Assembly: GCA_030407085.1 (NCBI GenBank) | Contig: CM059582.1 | Span: forward strand, 86,211,501 to 86,275,500 | Origin: Trichopria drosophilae | Lineage: Eukaryota > Arthropoda > Insecta > Hymenoptera > Diapriidae | Direction: 5' to 3' | Length of the DNA stretch: 64,000 bases | Shown: positions 1 to 10,209 of the stretch, one piece after another | Layout of the letters: every line of letters begins with the position of its first letter | Position numbering within the stretch: the stretch's first letter is position 1 | Made by a program: the position numbers and the translations under genes | Notes under the pieces: model-generated | What the model saw: only the letters and a program-made list of their open reading frames with translations | What the model was told of the DNA's origin: nothing | Databases searched by the model: none

Positions 1-187
1 TATTGTTTGCTCAAGAGCTCGTACATTGGTGCCTGCGAGAGTGAGAGAATAAAGATTGGCCAACGCTTTCGGTCAAATTCCCGCTAACGCCTTCGGAAAT
101 CACGCATTCGAGCAGCTTCTCGCGATTACGTTCGGGCAGTTTTCCGCCAGAGCCTATTAGCATAATTGCTTGAAGCCGTACACAATA

Positions 188-653
188 CTTTGCTATTGGA
201 CATTTTTCCAAAATGCATTCTTACTGAAAATATTAGGGGGATCCGATTAATGTATTTTCTTTAAACCAATTAATTGGTCTCATTATTCCGCGCACAAAAG
301 TATTAAGGTTATGATTACTGAAAACTAAATAATATTTTACAAGATATTCTACATTTTGTGTCAAAAAATTGTTAACTTCAAACCTTTATAACTCAAAAAG
401 TACTTAATAAAAAGATATTTTATTATAGTGTTTTGGAAAGGTCTCGAGATAAGCTATAAGAATGTGCAATAAAATGTAGGGGGTTCTATTAAAAAAAATA
501 CGTCCTTGAAGGACATGGTCAAGGTTAACGTCAAGGCCATCATCTTACTCCCCGCTTGAAACCATACAACTTTGCTATTGGACATTTTCTCGTAAGTGCA
601 TTCTAACTGAAGATATTAGGGGGGTCCGATACTTTTCGATGACCCTGTATATT
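188..653. repeat. Two diverged copies of an interspersed repeat, with a GACCCTGTAT end
   Basis: A block at about 188-247 (CTTTGCTATTGGACATTTT…ATTAGGGGG) recurs in the same orientation at about 570-631, and the second copy runs into GACCCTGTATAT at 641-652. The same terminal string occurs at about 12400. This looks like the end of a non-autonomous, mariner-type element (TA-CAGGGT ends on the other strand), but no complete element could be bounded. No gene is visible in 1-780. Confidence 0.5.
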
Positions 654-780
654 ATACTATAATATACTATATTGTACATAAAAAATAACGAAATTGCTCT
701 TGAGCTACACGTAGAGTAGTTTAAATCGATTAGAAGACGCTCGCATAATTTAAAACATAAAAATAAAAAACATAACAAAC

Positions 781-2256
781 TTACGGTTGATCAGCCCTAA
801 GAAGATATGTTAATAAGTTAGTACGAAATGTTGCGAGAGATGTAAATGTGTGAATACGGCGTGACAGGGAGTTCCAAAACTGTATGGCTGTGATCCAGAA
901 AGAGTGAGCAACGATGTTTGTCCGAGGAATTGGAAGCTTATATTGAGATGATTGTAGGCGAGAAGATCGGCGAATGGAATGGTCTAGAGGAATGAATCTG
1001 TCAGCAAGGTAGAAAGGTTGGGAGGTATGGATGATTTGATGAGTGAGGCTATCGAGAAAGTACTGTCGCCTAGATGTTATGGGTAGCAAGTTTGCTTTGT
1101 GACGATACGGCGCAAGTTTTTCATCTCGGCGCAAGCGATACACATATCATAAGGCGATGTTTTGAATGCGTTGTAATTCAGTGTTAAGATATGCAGTTGA
1201 ATCGGCTATAACTAAAGATGCGTAATCGAGGTGTAAGATGACTAATGCGTTGACGAGCGTGAGTTTGATCTGCGTTAGAAGAAAAGCACCACGAAATTTA
1301 AGCCTGTAAAGCATTATGTACTTTAGATGATATGGTACTAACATGGCGATTCCATGTTAGGTCGGATGTTATTATAACACCAAGATCTTTTACTTCATTT
1401 GAATTACATCCGACCCAAGAATAATTTGTGGTATGGTGAGATTTTTCATAACGGCTAAATTCTGAGGTGAACCTAGGATCATGGCCTGAGTTTTACGGGT
1501 AATTAAACTGAGCCCATAATCATGGAACCACCTCACAAGCTCAGCAATGTCACAATTATATTGCGTATCGTTTCATTTAAATGACATATCGGGGTCGTGA
1601 GATAAAATTGCATATCATCAGCAAAGATGATGGTATTGTGTCTACAATATTTAAGTCTCGAGAATAAGGTATTGATAACAATAATTAATAATATAGGGCC
1701 TAAGCTCGAATCTTACGGAACGCCGGAAGAAGTATACTCAGGATTAGATGTTAAACCTGTATGGCCAGTTATTGTGTGAGAGCCATTTGTCAGATTAGAA
1801 TGCAGCCTTCTCAATATTGATTCCTCAAAGCCTATGTCTCGAAGGCAGGTTAGAATTATGACATGGTTTAAGGAGTCAAAGGTTTTTGAGTAATCGAACA
1901 GTGCCAAAATAGTAACTGCCCCACGATCTATACCCAAACGTACATCATCCATAAAGTGTAGTAGGACATTTTGGGTGCTGTGAAATTTACGGAATCTACA
2001 TTGTTTGGGATGGAGTATACGATTTATCTGTAAATATTTTGGAATCTGCTGCGTGACAAGGGAATCAATGACCTTAGAGCGGTGGGGAGGATTTGTGATT
2101 GGACGGGTGTCAGAAGTACTTAAGGGGTTAGGCAGTTTCTTTAGTTGTATGATGTAAGATGGTTTCCAAATGGGAGGGAAATAGCCAGAGATTAGTGAAA
2201 GATTGAAAATGGATGTTACATATGGTGCAATGATTATAGAAATGGATTTTAGGTAC
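781..2256 (-). pseudogene. LINE-A, reverse transcriptase half (Jockey/CR1-like non-LTR retrotransposon)
   Basis: On the minus strand this reads as a decayed LINE ORF2 in three frames. Fragments in order are: 2256-1713, fingers/palm (VTSIFNLSL, SDTRPITNPP, FRKFHSTQNVLLHF, LALFDYSKTFDSLNH); about 1700, GVP-stop-DSSLGP, where the usual Q of GVPQGSSLGP is a TAA; 1614-1625, the catalytic FADD box, intact; 1344-1147 and 1143-781, the thumb/C-terminal region (LNHVIIL… RRDEKLAPYRHKANLLPI). It aligns motif by motif with LINE-E at 53.6-57.3 kb. The 5' half lies at 8897-9780, on the far side of the inserted 2257-8896 element. Frameshifts and stops make it non-functional. The clade is tentative. Confidence 0.85.
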
Positions 2257-2921
2257 TTAGTCCAGCCACTATGTACGAAAAAACGGCTTGAAAAAGACAA
2301 AATTCCTAGTAGCAATTTTTTTTTCTAGGTTGTAGGGGACATCGAGAAAAGCTTAACTCTCATTTTTCAGCACCTGAGAGCGCGTGCTTCTTTTGCTAGA
2401 CTAAAAAACGTAAAAAAAATGGCGATAACTCGGGTTCTAATAAGGCAAAATACTTTTATGATAGCTCATTTTAACGGGGTTTTCCCGCTCTACAAATTAT
2501 GTTGTATAACTTTTTTTTGATTAATCGATTGTTTTCGAGATATCGAAGAATAAGTAAAATAAAAGAGATAAATTTTTAGTTTTTTTGCGTTTTACTCGAA
2601 AGTTTCGATCGGAAATGAAAAACTTTTCAAATAAAAGTTGTAAAGCATAAAAAAATGAACAATTTTTATATATTATACGTTTACTTTTGTTGAAAAATAC
2701 TCCTTGTAGAGCGCTCTCAAAGTGCGAGTTCCGCGTCAGCGGCTCAGCGGTGAATCGGCTGTGTCTCTACGCGGCATGAAATCGCTGCGCCTGGGATTTC
2801 CGACTTTACTATTATAAAAAATTAATATAATATATATTTTTCACATGCTATATGATGCTGTACAAGTTATTTTTTATGGCACCTCGAAAATTGTAAATAA
2901 TGTTCGACGAATCGAACGCGT
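2257..2921 (+). repeat. Left terminal inverted repeat of the FEN/CXC element
   Basis: This is the reverse complement of 8284-8896. It begins TTAGTCCAGCCACTATG, then has AAAAAGACAAAATTCC at about 2291, a GC-rich core with TGAGAGCGCG and CGCGTCAGCGGCTCAGCGG (about 2700-2790), and ends near CGACGAATCGAACGCG. It carries about 40 bp (around 2845-2885) that the right copy lacks. Confidence 0.9.
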
Positions 2922-3474
2922 AATTATAAAATATGATCATTTTTGTTCTTTCGTATGTTTAATTATTTTTTTGCAAACAAAATGTATTTCGTTATTTTAA
3001 TATTTATAAAAAATAATATGTAATTGCTGTGAATATGAAGTATTATCGTTATATATATTAAAATGCTTTTTCGTATCAACGTTTGTATATCGTTGACGAA
3101 CGTGGCAGGTTTAGACCTGCGAAGGGTCGATGTAATATAATGGAATGCGAGGATAACATAAGAAAACATCTGTCCCTCTGTGCGTGCTTGTTCTTGTTTT
3201 GCTCGCGTCTTCTCACAGTTTCTTTCTGAATTTCATGGGGAGCGCATGCACTTAGTAAGAAGAACGTAGTGAATATTTCGGTAGTGAGTTTTTGTGACAG
3301 TTTCTGCCATTTTTAGCAGATTGTTAGTGCAGTTATTGCACTTTTTTGTTTGTGCCACTTTCGAGCACCTTTTTAATGCAGTTTTTATTCTTGAACTCTT
3401 TATAAGTGCCGTTTGTGGACACTTTGTCATTGCCGTTTTGGAAATTGTTGTAGTTTAGTTTTTTGCGAATAACA

Positions 3475-6400
3475 ATGAGTGCCTCAAATTGCTTTATATG
3501 CAAGCAACCTTTGATTACAGACGTGCATATAGTGAAATCGATGGGTATTAAAACTCTTTTATCTGTGTCCGTTTTAAGAGGAGATGAAGAAAACCGTCAA
3601 ATGTTAGGGAACTTAAACGAAGTTAGTGTGCACAGTTCCTGTTACAAAACGTACTCGAATAAAAAAACAGCGCTTTCGGCTTCTCGGTGAAGCAACTCAA
3701 CAACAGGAGAAAAGAAAAATCCAGTTTTTGATTTCGAGAAAAATTGCATATTTTGCGGAACAGAATGCCAAGAATTGGCTACAAAATTGGCGATGAAATA
3801 CCGAACGCAAATTTCCAGAGTAAAACATGCAAATTCGAAAGAATATATTTTGAACAAACTGGGCGGTCGCGATGATGACATTGCTCGTGCAATCAAGTTT
3901 CGCTTGAATAGTGTCCTTGATCTGGTAGCAGCTGGGGCACGGTACCACAAAAAATGTTATGTACTTGTTATTGATGCGTCGAAACGTGTGTCAAGTGGAA
4001 GACCGGAAGATGATGACATAACTGAAGGCATGGAACAAATTTTTACATATTTGCAAGAAAATTCTAGTGAGTGTCAATTTCCACTTCAGACATTAATTGA
4101 TCAAATTACAACATGTACCGTTCCTCATGTTAAAACAGTTAAAAGACGATTACTTGAAAAGTATGGTGACGATATCCTCATCGTGGAAAGACAAAGTCGA
4201 GGTACTTTAGTTTGTTTCAGAAATGTTGGTCACAAACTCCTCTCTGACATGTTTTACGAACGAAGAGACGCAGACCCTCAGGCAGAAAAACTGCGAGTCA
4301 TACGTGAGGCTGCAGGTATAATTCGCAGTGATATTCGCTCGATGGTTTATGAAACAAGTGAATACCCAGCATCCGACAGCTTTGTGGAAGACGTGAAATC
4401 GTATGTGCCTGAAACATTGCAAGTCTTGTTATCTGAGGTAATACAAAAAGATAAACGCGGTTGGCTCGAGCCTTGGAATAGGAAATGTACATCGATTGCG
4501 CATGCAATCATAGCGGCTGTACGACCACGTTCGTTCCTTTCCCCACTTCTGATTGGCGTAGGAGCATTTTTATACAAAAAATTTGCTTGGAAAACACTCA
4601 TCAGCATTTTATCAAGTATGGGATTCAGCGCCTCATACAAAGAAGTCCAAACGTTTGAAAATTCGGCCATTCACGCAAAGGAACGTAGGACGTTGGACAA
4701 CGCATTTGTCCAGTTCGTCTTTGACAATGCCGATTTTAATACGGACACCTTGGACGGACGAGTCACTTTCCATGCGATGGGTGGCATTCAGTGCATTACA
4801 CCATCCACAGGTTTTGAAAAAGATGAGCCCGTAAATCGTATCATTGGAGAGAAGTCGGCCATACAAATTGCTGCGTTAGGGAAGATAGAAGTACTGAACT
4901 ATGAAAAACATGCGTTAGCAGGATTACACGATGTCCGTGTCTCTGATGTTAATGAACTGTATAAAATATCTAAGAAAATTTTGCCTACAGTATCAGACTT
5001 TATCTGGCAATACGGGAAATGGAAATGCGTTGTCGATATACCTGGATGGAACGGCTTCATGGAGTTAATTACCTCGGATTTATGTTATGAGATGTCAAAA
5101 GTCATATGCCTACCTTTCATCAACGCGCCCCCTTCAGATTATAATACTATTTACACGTCACTTCTTGAAGCAGTCAAAAGATGTAAGGATTCAAATCAGA
5201 CGGCCTGTTTTGTAATTTTCGACCAGCCGCTGTACTGGAAAGCTTCCGACATAGTTGCAGCTTCTGAGCCATCGTCCGATTTGCAGAATGTCGTTGTGAG
5301 ACTCGGGGGCTTTCACCTATTGATGTCCTTCCTTGGAACAATAGGCTATATCATGGCTGGTAGCGGAATTGAGGACATTTTTAAATTGATTTACGCAGAA
5401 AATTGTGTGAAAAAAATCCTTATTGGACATGCGTACTCGAGAGCAATTCGCGCACACTTCCTAACGCATTTAGCTATATCTAAAATCATTATGAATAATA
5501 TCGACGTTTGTAATGATGAATTCGATGTATTAGACGATTACACCGATGCTCTCGATCGTCCTGCTGTGCTGGAAGCTTCCAAGAATGAAAATGACCAAGA
5601 AATCGTGAATAAATTTTACAACGAACTCCAAACAACGAAGGACAAGAGCCCTACTGCAAGACTATGGATCCAGTACTATGAAATGGTGATTGTAGTCAAA
5701 AATTTCATAGATGCTGAGCGAAGTGGAAATTGGGCTCTTCATCTTGATACCATCCAAAAAATGCTGCCCTTTTTTCACGCAAGCGGTCATTTTTTATATG
5801 CAAAGTCTGCCCATTTATATTTGCAGCAAATGAGGACCTTGGGTGAAAAAGTACCTGCCGACGAATTAGAGAAATTCACTAATAAAGGATATTTTACAAT
5901 TCGAAGAACACAAAAGTTTTGGTCCGGCATCATGTCGGATCAGACCATTGAACAAGTTTTGATGCGGTCACTCTAGACAGCTGGTGGATTACACCAACGT
6001 AACATTTCGGACTCAACCATCTCATCATGGATTTTGGGAATGATCTCCCTTCAAAATGTATGCGAGCAGATTGAAAATTTCGCAGGCGTCGCTTGTGCTA
6101 CTTCCGAGCAACACGTAGACATGCGTCCTGCAAGAATCATACGAGATGATTCAGACGTCGAAAAAATAGATGTTTGGCTCGCTGCCCACAATCCATTTCC
6201 TGAAGGAAAAGATGTCATGTCCATAAGTACGGGAATCGTTGGACATTCCAAAATCAATTGTCACCGTGCACAGGAAATTGGTGACTCCATGATGTCCAAA
6301 ATCGTAAACGAACGATTCGACGGTATCTCTTACAAAAGAAAAGATAAAGTACAACCACTGGCTACTGTCAACAGTTGCATTCAAATCGAATCTACATCTA

Positions 6401-7893
6401 TTACGATCGACCCTCTGCTACTATTTCAGAGAATGTGCATAACGAAACATTCGGAACCCAATGTTGAAAAATATTTAAAATATGACTTGTCGCCTTTTCC
6501 TTTAACTTTATTTACAGAAGTAGGAATGCGCAAAGGAACTAAGTCCTCGACGTACAATGCATTTACGCCATTACAAAATTTACAGTTTGGACAAAATCAT
6601 ATAAGATTGATAGATGGCGGATTCCTCTTACATAAAGTTGTGTGGGACAAAGTCACCAATTTCAAACTTATTTGTACAAAGTACGTGACGTATGTGCAGA
6701 AACATTTTGGAACAAATGTTTGCATCGTATTCGACGGTTACACAAACGACAAGTCAATTTCCGGGACGAAATCAGCTGAGAGAGAAAGGCGTATTAGGAA
6801 GAAACAAAGCCCAGATGTTGTTTTCGACGAAAACACGACTCCAACAATCAGCCAAGATAAATTTCTGTCAAACGCTAATAACAAAGAGAGGTTCATCGCC
6901 ATGATTCGTGTTCATTTCGAGTTAGCGGGAATTGAAGTTCGACAGGCTGTCGAAGATGCGGATGCCCTACTCGTCAATACAGCAATCGAAAAAGTTGAAA
7001 TGTATGATTCAGCTGAAATTGTCGGTGAGGACATCGACTTACTGGTGTTACTTACTGGACTGGCACTTAATGCAAAGAATATATTTTTCACAAAGCCTGC
7101 TAAAGGCAAAGTCAAAGAAGCGATTTTCAATTGTACGAGTTTCAAATACGATGATTCCATCCGCAGTAATATCCTTTTTTTACATGCGTTAAGCGGATGT
7201 GATACCACGTCCTCTCTATTCAATGTAGGAAAGATGAAATTTATTACAACGTTGATAAATCGGCCAGATTTAACGAGTTCGGTGGGACTATTTAAATTCC
7301 AAACAATTGATGATAAAGTCTTGACGTCGGCTGGAGAAGTATTCCTGGTCGCTTTGTATGGAGGTCGAAAAGAGGACAAATGCTTGGATACGATACGCCT
7401 CAAATGTTTTGTCAAATCAGCTTCAAACACTTAGTTAAATTTAGCCACGCTACCACCAACAAAAACCTCCGCAAAGGAACACATTTTGCGCACCTACCAC
7501 CAAGTCCAGACTTGGCTAGGTAATGAAAAAGAGCCCGAAAACTATGGCTGGGTTAGAACTTATGCAGGTTTACAGCCAATCAGAAACCATACGCCACCAG
7601 CACCTGAAGAACTATTCAAATTAATTTCCTGTAAATGTAAAGGAAGTTGCAGTGGTGCATGTGGCTGCAGGAAAGCAGGCATCAAATGTTCAGTCATTTG
7701 TTACCACTGTTCCGGGCAAACGTGTCTAAATGCAGTTACTCCTGCAGAAATAGTCCGAAATGAAATTAATGAATGTTTAGAAAATATCGACAAAGAAAAT
7801 GCGGAAAACCCTGATACATCACCTTCCATTGCAGAAGAAGAAGAAGAAGAAGATGACAACCAGCCGTCAACTAAACGACTTAGATACAACTAA
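3475..7893 (+). pseudogene. Zinc-cluster / FEN-PIN-like nuclease / CXC protein of the long-TIR element, three in-frame stops
   Basis: One reading frame, unbroken by any frameshift, runs from ATG 3475 to TAA 7891. It is 1,472 codons with internal stops at codon 72 (TGA 3688), 834 (TAG 5974) and 1320 (TAG 7432). Seen in order: two Cys/His clusters in the first ~160 residues (CFICKQP…HSSCYK; CIFCGTE…RYHKKCY); a ~650-residue middle without a motif I recognise; 'SEQHVDMRPARI' just after the second stop; then a FEN1/PIN-like arrangement of acidic residues at about 1045-1225 (LIDGGFLLH, IVFDGY, VEDADALLV, GEDIDLLVLL); the family signature HALSGCDTTSSLF; and a CXC cluster at about 1384-1420 (SCKCKGSC…CGCRKAGIKC), followed by a poly-Glu stretch. 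Similar proteins recur in arthropod and cnidarian genomes without assigned function. The role as the element's recombinase or nuclease is inferred from its position between TIRs. All three stops are explainable as C-to-T changes (CGA, CAG, CAG). Confidence 0.85.
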
Positions 7894-8283
7894 ATTATGT
7901 GTATTTCTTTTAATATAATAACAATTAGTTTAATGGTGAATGAATAAATAAATATTGTTTACTCTTTTATATGAAATGTTGTCGATACACTTATTCTTCC
8001 AAACTTCATACATAGGTTAAGATCAATTATATCCAAAAATAAAATTTCTTTTATTTTTGAACGCGTCTTGTATTTTTTTTATCAGCCGGTAAGTGTAACT
8101 ATATTTTCGTATAGACTATTATGTCTGCAATGATAAATACAGATTCGATTGGTAGAGGACAATTTTACGGTGTTCAAAATACCTGCAATAATTACGAAAT
8201 ATTAAAAAAATATCTTCTTTGCTCTAATTGCAACTAATTATGAAATGTAAATAAGTTCGAAAATGCTCATTTTTTATATTTTC

Positions 8284-8896
8284 GCGTTCAATTCGTCGAA
8301 TATTATTTACAATTTTCGAGGTGAAAAATATATATTATATTAATTTTTTATAATAGTAAAGTCGGAAATCCCAGGCGCAGCGATTTCATGCCGCGTAGAG
8401 ACACAGCCGATTCACCGCTGAGCCGCTGACGCGGAACTCGCACTTTGAGAGCGCTCTACAAGGAGTATTTTTCAACAAAAGTGAACTTATAATATATGAA
8501 AATTGTTCATATTTTTATGCTCTACAACTTTTATTTGAAAAGTTTTTCATTTCCGATCGAAACTTTCGAGTAAAACGCAAAAAACTAAAAATTTATCTCT
8601 TTTATTTTACTTAATTCTTCGATATCTCGAAAACAATCGATTAATCAAAAAAAAGTTATAAAACATAATTTGTAGAGCGGCAAAAACCCGTTAAAATGAG
8701 CTATTAAAAAAGTATTTTGCCTTATTAGAACCCGAGTTATCGCTAAAAAACGTTTTTTAGTCTAGCAAAAGAAGCACGCGCTCTCAGGTGCTGAAAAATG
8801 AGAGTTAAGCTTTTCTCGATGTCCCCTACAACCTAGAAAACAAAAATTGCTACTAGGAATTTTGTCTTTTTTAACTGTACATAGTGACTGGACTAA
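8284..8896 (-). repeat. Right terminal inverted repeat of the FEN/CXC element
   Basis: Reverse complement of 2257-2921, ending …CATAGTGACTGGACTAA. The interval 7894-8283 between the stop codon and this repeat holds the polyadenylation signal (AATAAATAAA near 7941) and AT-rich sequence with no other feature. Confidence 0.9.
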
Positions 8897-9780
8897 CTCT
8901 AAAGGAAGATGATCGGGACTAAGCCCACGTGATTATTGTACAACTAAATTAGGACTATGTAGGACATCATGATGATTGATAGCAGTAGAGGTGAACGTTG
9001 TATGGAAATTAGGTAATAGACGCATGATAATGTTGTTGAGTGTCGCTAATGCACAAGACGGATGAGATGACGATATTTGTGCAAAATGACGATTTAGTGC
9101 AATGGGTGAACAATGAGGAAGTGCGGACTGTGATGGCTGATTAGCAAGTCCTAATTTTCGTAGGCTAGACCAGAGTTTGTTCGCGCTTGTTTGGTGGAGC
9201 ACTAGTTCGGCTAAGTAACGATTTTTGGCCACTTTTAAGATATTTCTAATCCATGTTTCGGTGACTGTCAGCATGTGTATTGTGCAACTCATTTTCCACA
9301 TCTTGCAGATGGGCACGGAGTGAATTGATATTTATACACGAGATTATTAAAGACGACAAAGAATCGGACGAAGACACGTTACTTAAAACACATTTATTAA
9401 CAAGATCCTGCTGTGATTGTCAGACAATGTTATTGAGATCTTGTTCTGTGGCAATTAAAAACTCGGGGGTGCCGCCATCTTTTCTTACAAAAACTTTGCC
9501 ATCCCTCGGCAAAACACGCTTATAATCTGCGTTATTAGCCACAAGTTTGGCTTTTTTAAGCAAATTGTAGGTCGATGAGGGTAAAAACTCGTTGACATAC
9601 ACAGTTTTGTCAGCGTTAGCATCTTTGGATAATTCCGGGAATAATTCCTGGACGGTAATTTTTCCCAACTTACGCTTTGCTTCGACAATAAAATTTCGAA
9701 CGTCAACAGATTTAAGGCGTATTTTCATGGAGAAATACTGTGTAGGAGTTGTCGAACTGGCAGCACCAGAATAGGAAGTA
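8897..9780 (-). pseudogene. LINE-A, ORF1 C-terminus and pre-RT linker, internally deleted
   Basis: This is the 5' half of the minus-strand LINE interrupted by the 2257-8896 element. 9728-9420 encodes an ORF1 tail (ELFPELSKDANADKTVYVN, LPRDGKVFVRKDGG) that matches the tail of LINE-E ORF1 at 54.1-54.3 kb (DIFPELYPTDQRIIYVNE). At 9316-8933 the reading goes straight from LTVTETWI, an endonuclease motif, into the linker before the reverse transcriptase (KVAKNRYLAELV, NKLWSSLRKLGL), and then LSPDHLPLEL at the insertion point. Most of the APE endonuclease domain is therefore missing between about 9290 and 9420. Confidence 0.8.
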
Positions 9781-10055
9781 GATTATATTCGTAAATTTAA
9801 ATTTGGTGGGTTCTTCCTGCAGCGCAATTGGTGGTGATTGCATCAATCAAACATTTCAACATGATTGAAATATTTTGCAAGCGCCATCTGTCGGAATCCT
9901 TCCGATTCCCGAGCCAGCGGCTTTTTTGAAAAAACATTTTTAAAGAAAAATGTTAAAAATGCTGATTGGAGATGTTAATTATATGAAAAATATGAAGAAT
10001 CCGAAAATATGTGAAAAATTCAGAAAAAATAACGGGGAACTTGGAAGAACATTCG

Positions 10056-10128
10056 GCAGATACCAGGGTACGATCCTGGGACCTTTCGATTTCCGGTCGA
10101 ATGCTCTTACCAACTGAGCTATATCTCC
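10056..10128 (-). tRNA. tRNA-like sequence, pseudogene or SINE head
   Basis: On the minus strand this 73-nt stretch folds as a cloverleaf. The acceptor is GGAGATA/TATCTGC (one mismatch), D arm GCTCAGTTGGTAAGAGC, a perfect 5-bp anticodon stem TTCGA/TCGAA with loop CCGGAAA, and T stem CCAGG/CCTGG. Odd points are C instead of U at position 33 (the anticodon would be GGA), a T loop ATCGTAC instead of TTCGAAT, and no CCA or obvious terminator. A decayed tRNA or tRNA-derived SINE head is more likely than a working gene. Confidence 0.6.
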
Positions 10129-10209
10129 CCACGTCCGTTAATTTTTAATTAGTCAATGTGATAGCAGGGAAATAAGCGAATATCGCTAGATCCTCAGCGA
10201 AGAGAAGCA

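Larger units (their letters stand above)
2257..8896 (+). mobile_element. 6.6-kb DNA transposon with long terminal inverted repeats, FEN/PIN-CXC type, family not recognised
   Basis: The element is bounded by inverted repeats of over 600 bp (2257-2921 and 8284-8896) and carries one long reading frame on the plus strand, a 5' leader of about 550 bp and an AATAAA signal near 7942. It is inserted in LINE-A: the LINE reading breaks off exactly where the inverted repeats begin on both sides. The outermost shared bases are TTAGTCCAGYCACTATGTAC. I could not define a target-site duplication, because the ends flow into LINE sequence without a clean direct repeat. CACTATG just inside the tip recalls CMC-type ends, but the coded protein is not a CACTA transposase I recognise. 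The two TIRs are close copies with small indels, so insertion is younger than the LINE. Confidence 0.85.

Noticed and set aside
6912..7430. 172-codon minus-strand ORF
   Set aside because: Antisense shadow of the FEN-like coding region.
3463..7893. Four separate genes in the FEN/CXC element
   Set aside because: All four open segments are in one frame, separated only by single stop codons, and conserved family sequence continues through the gaps. They are one broken gene.
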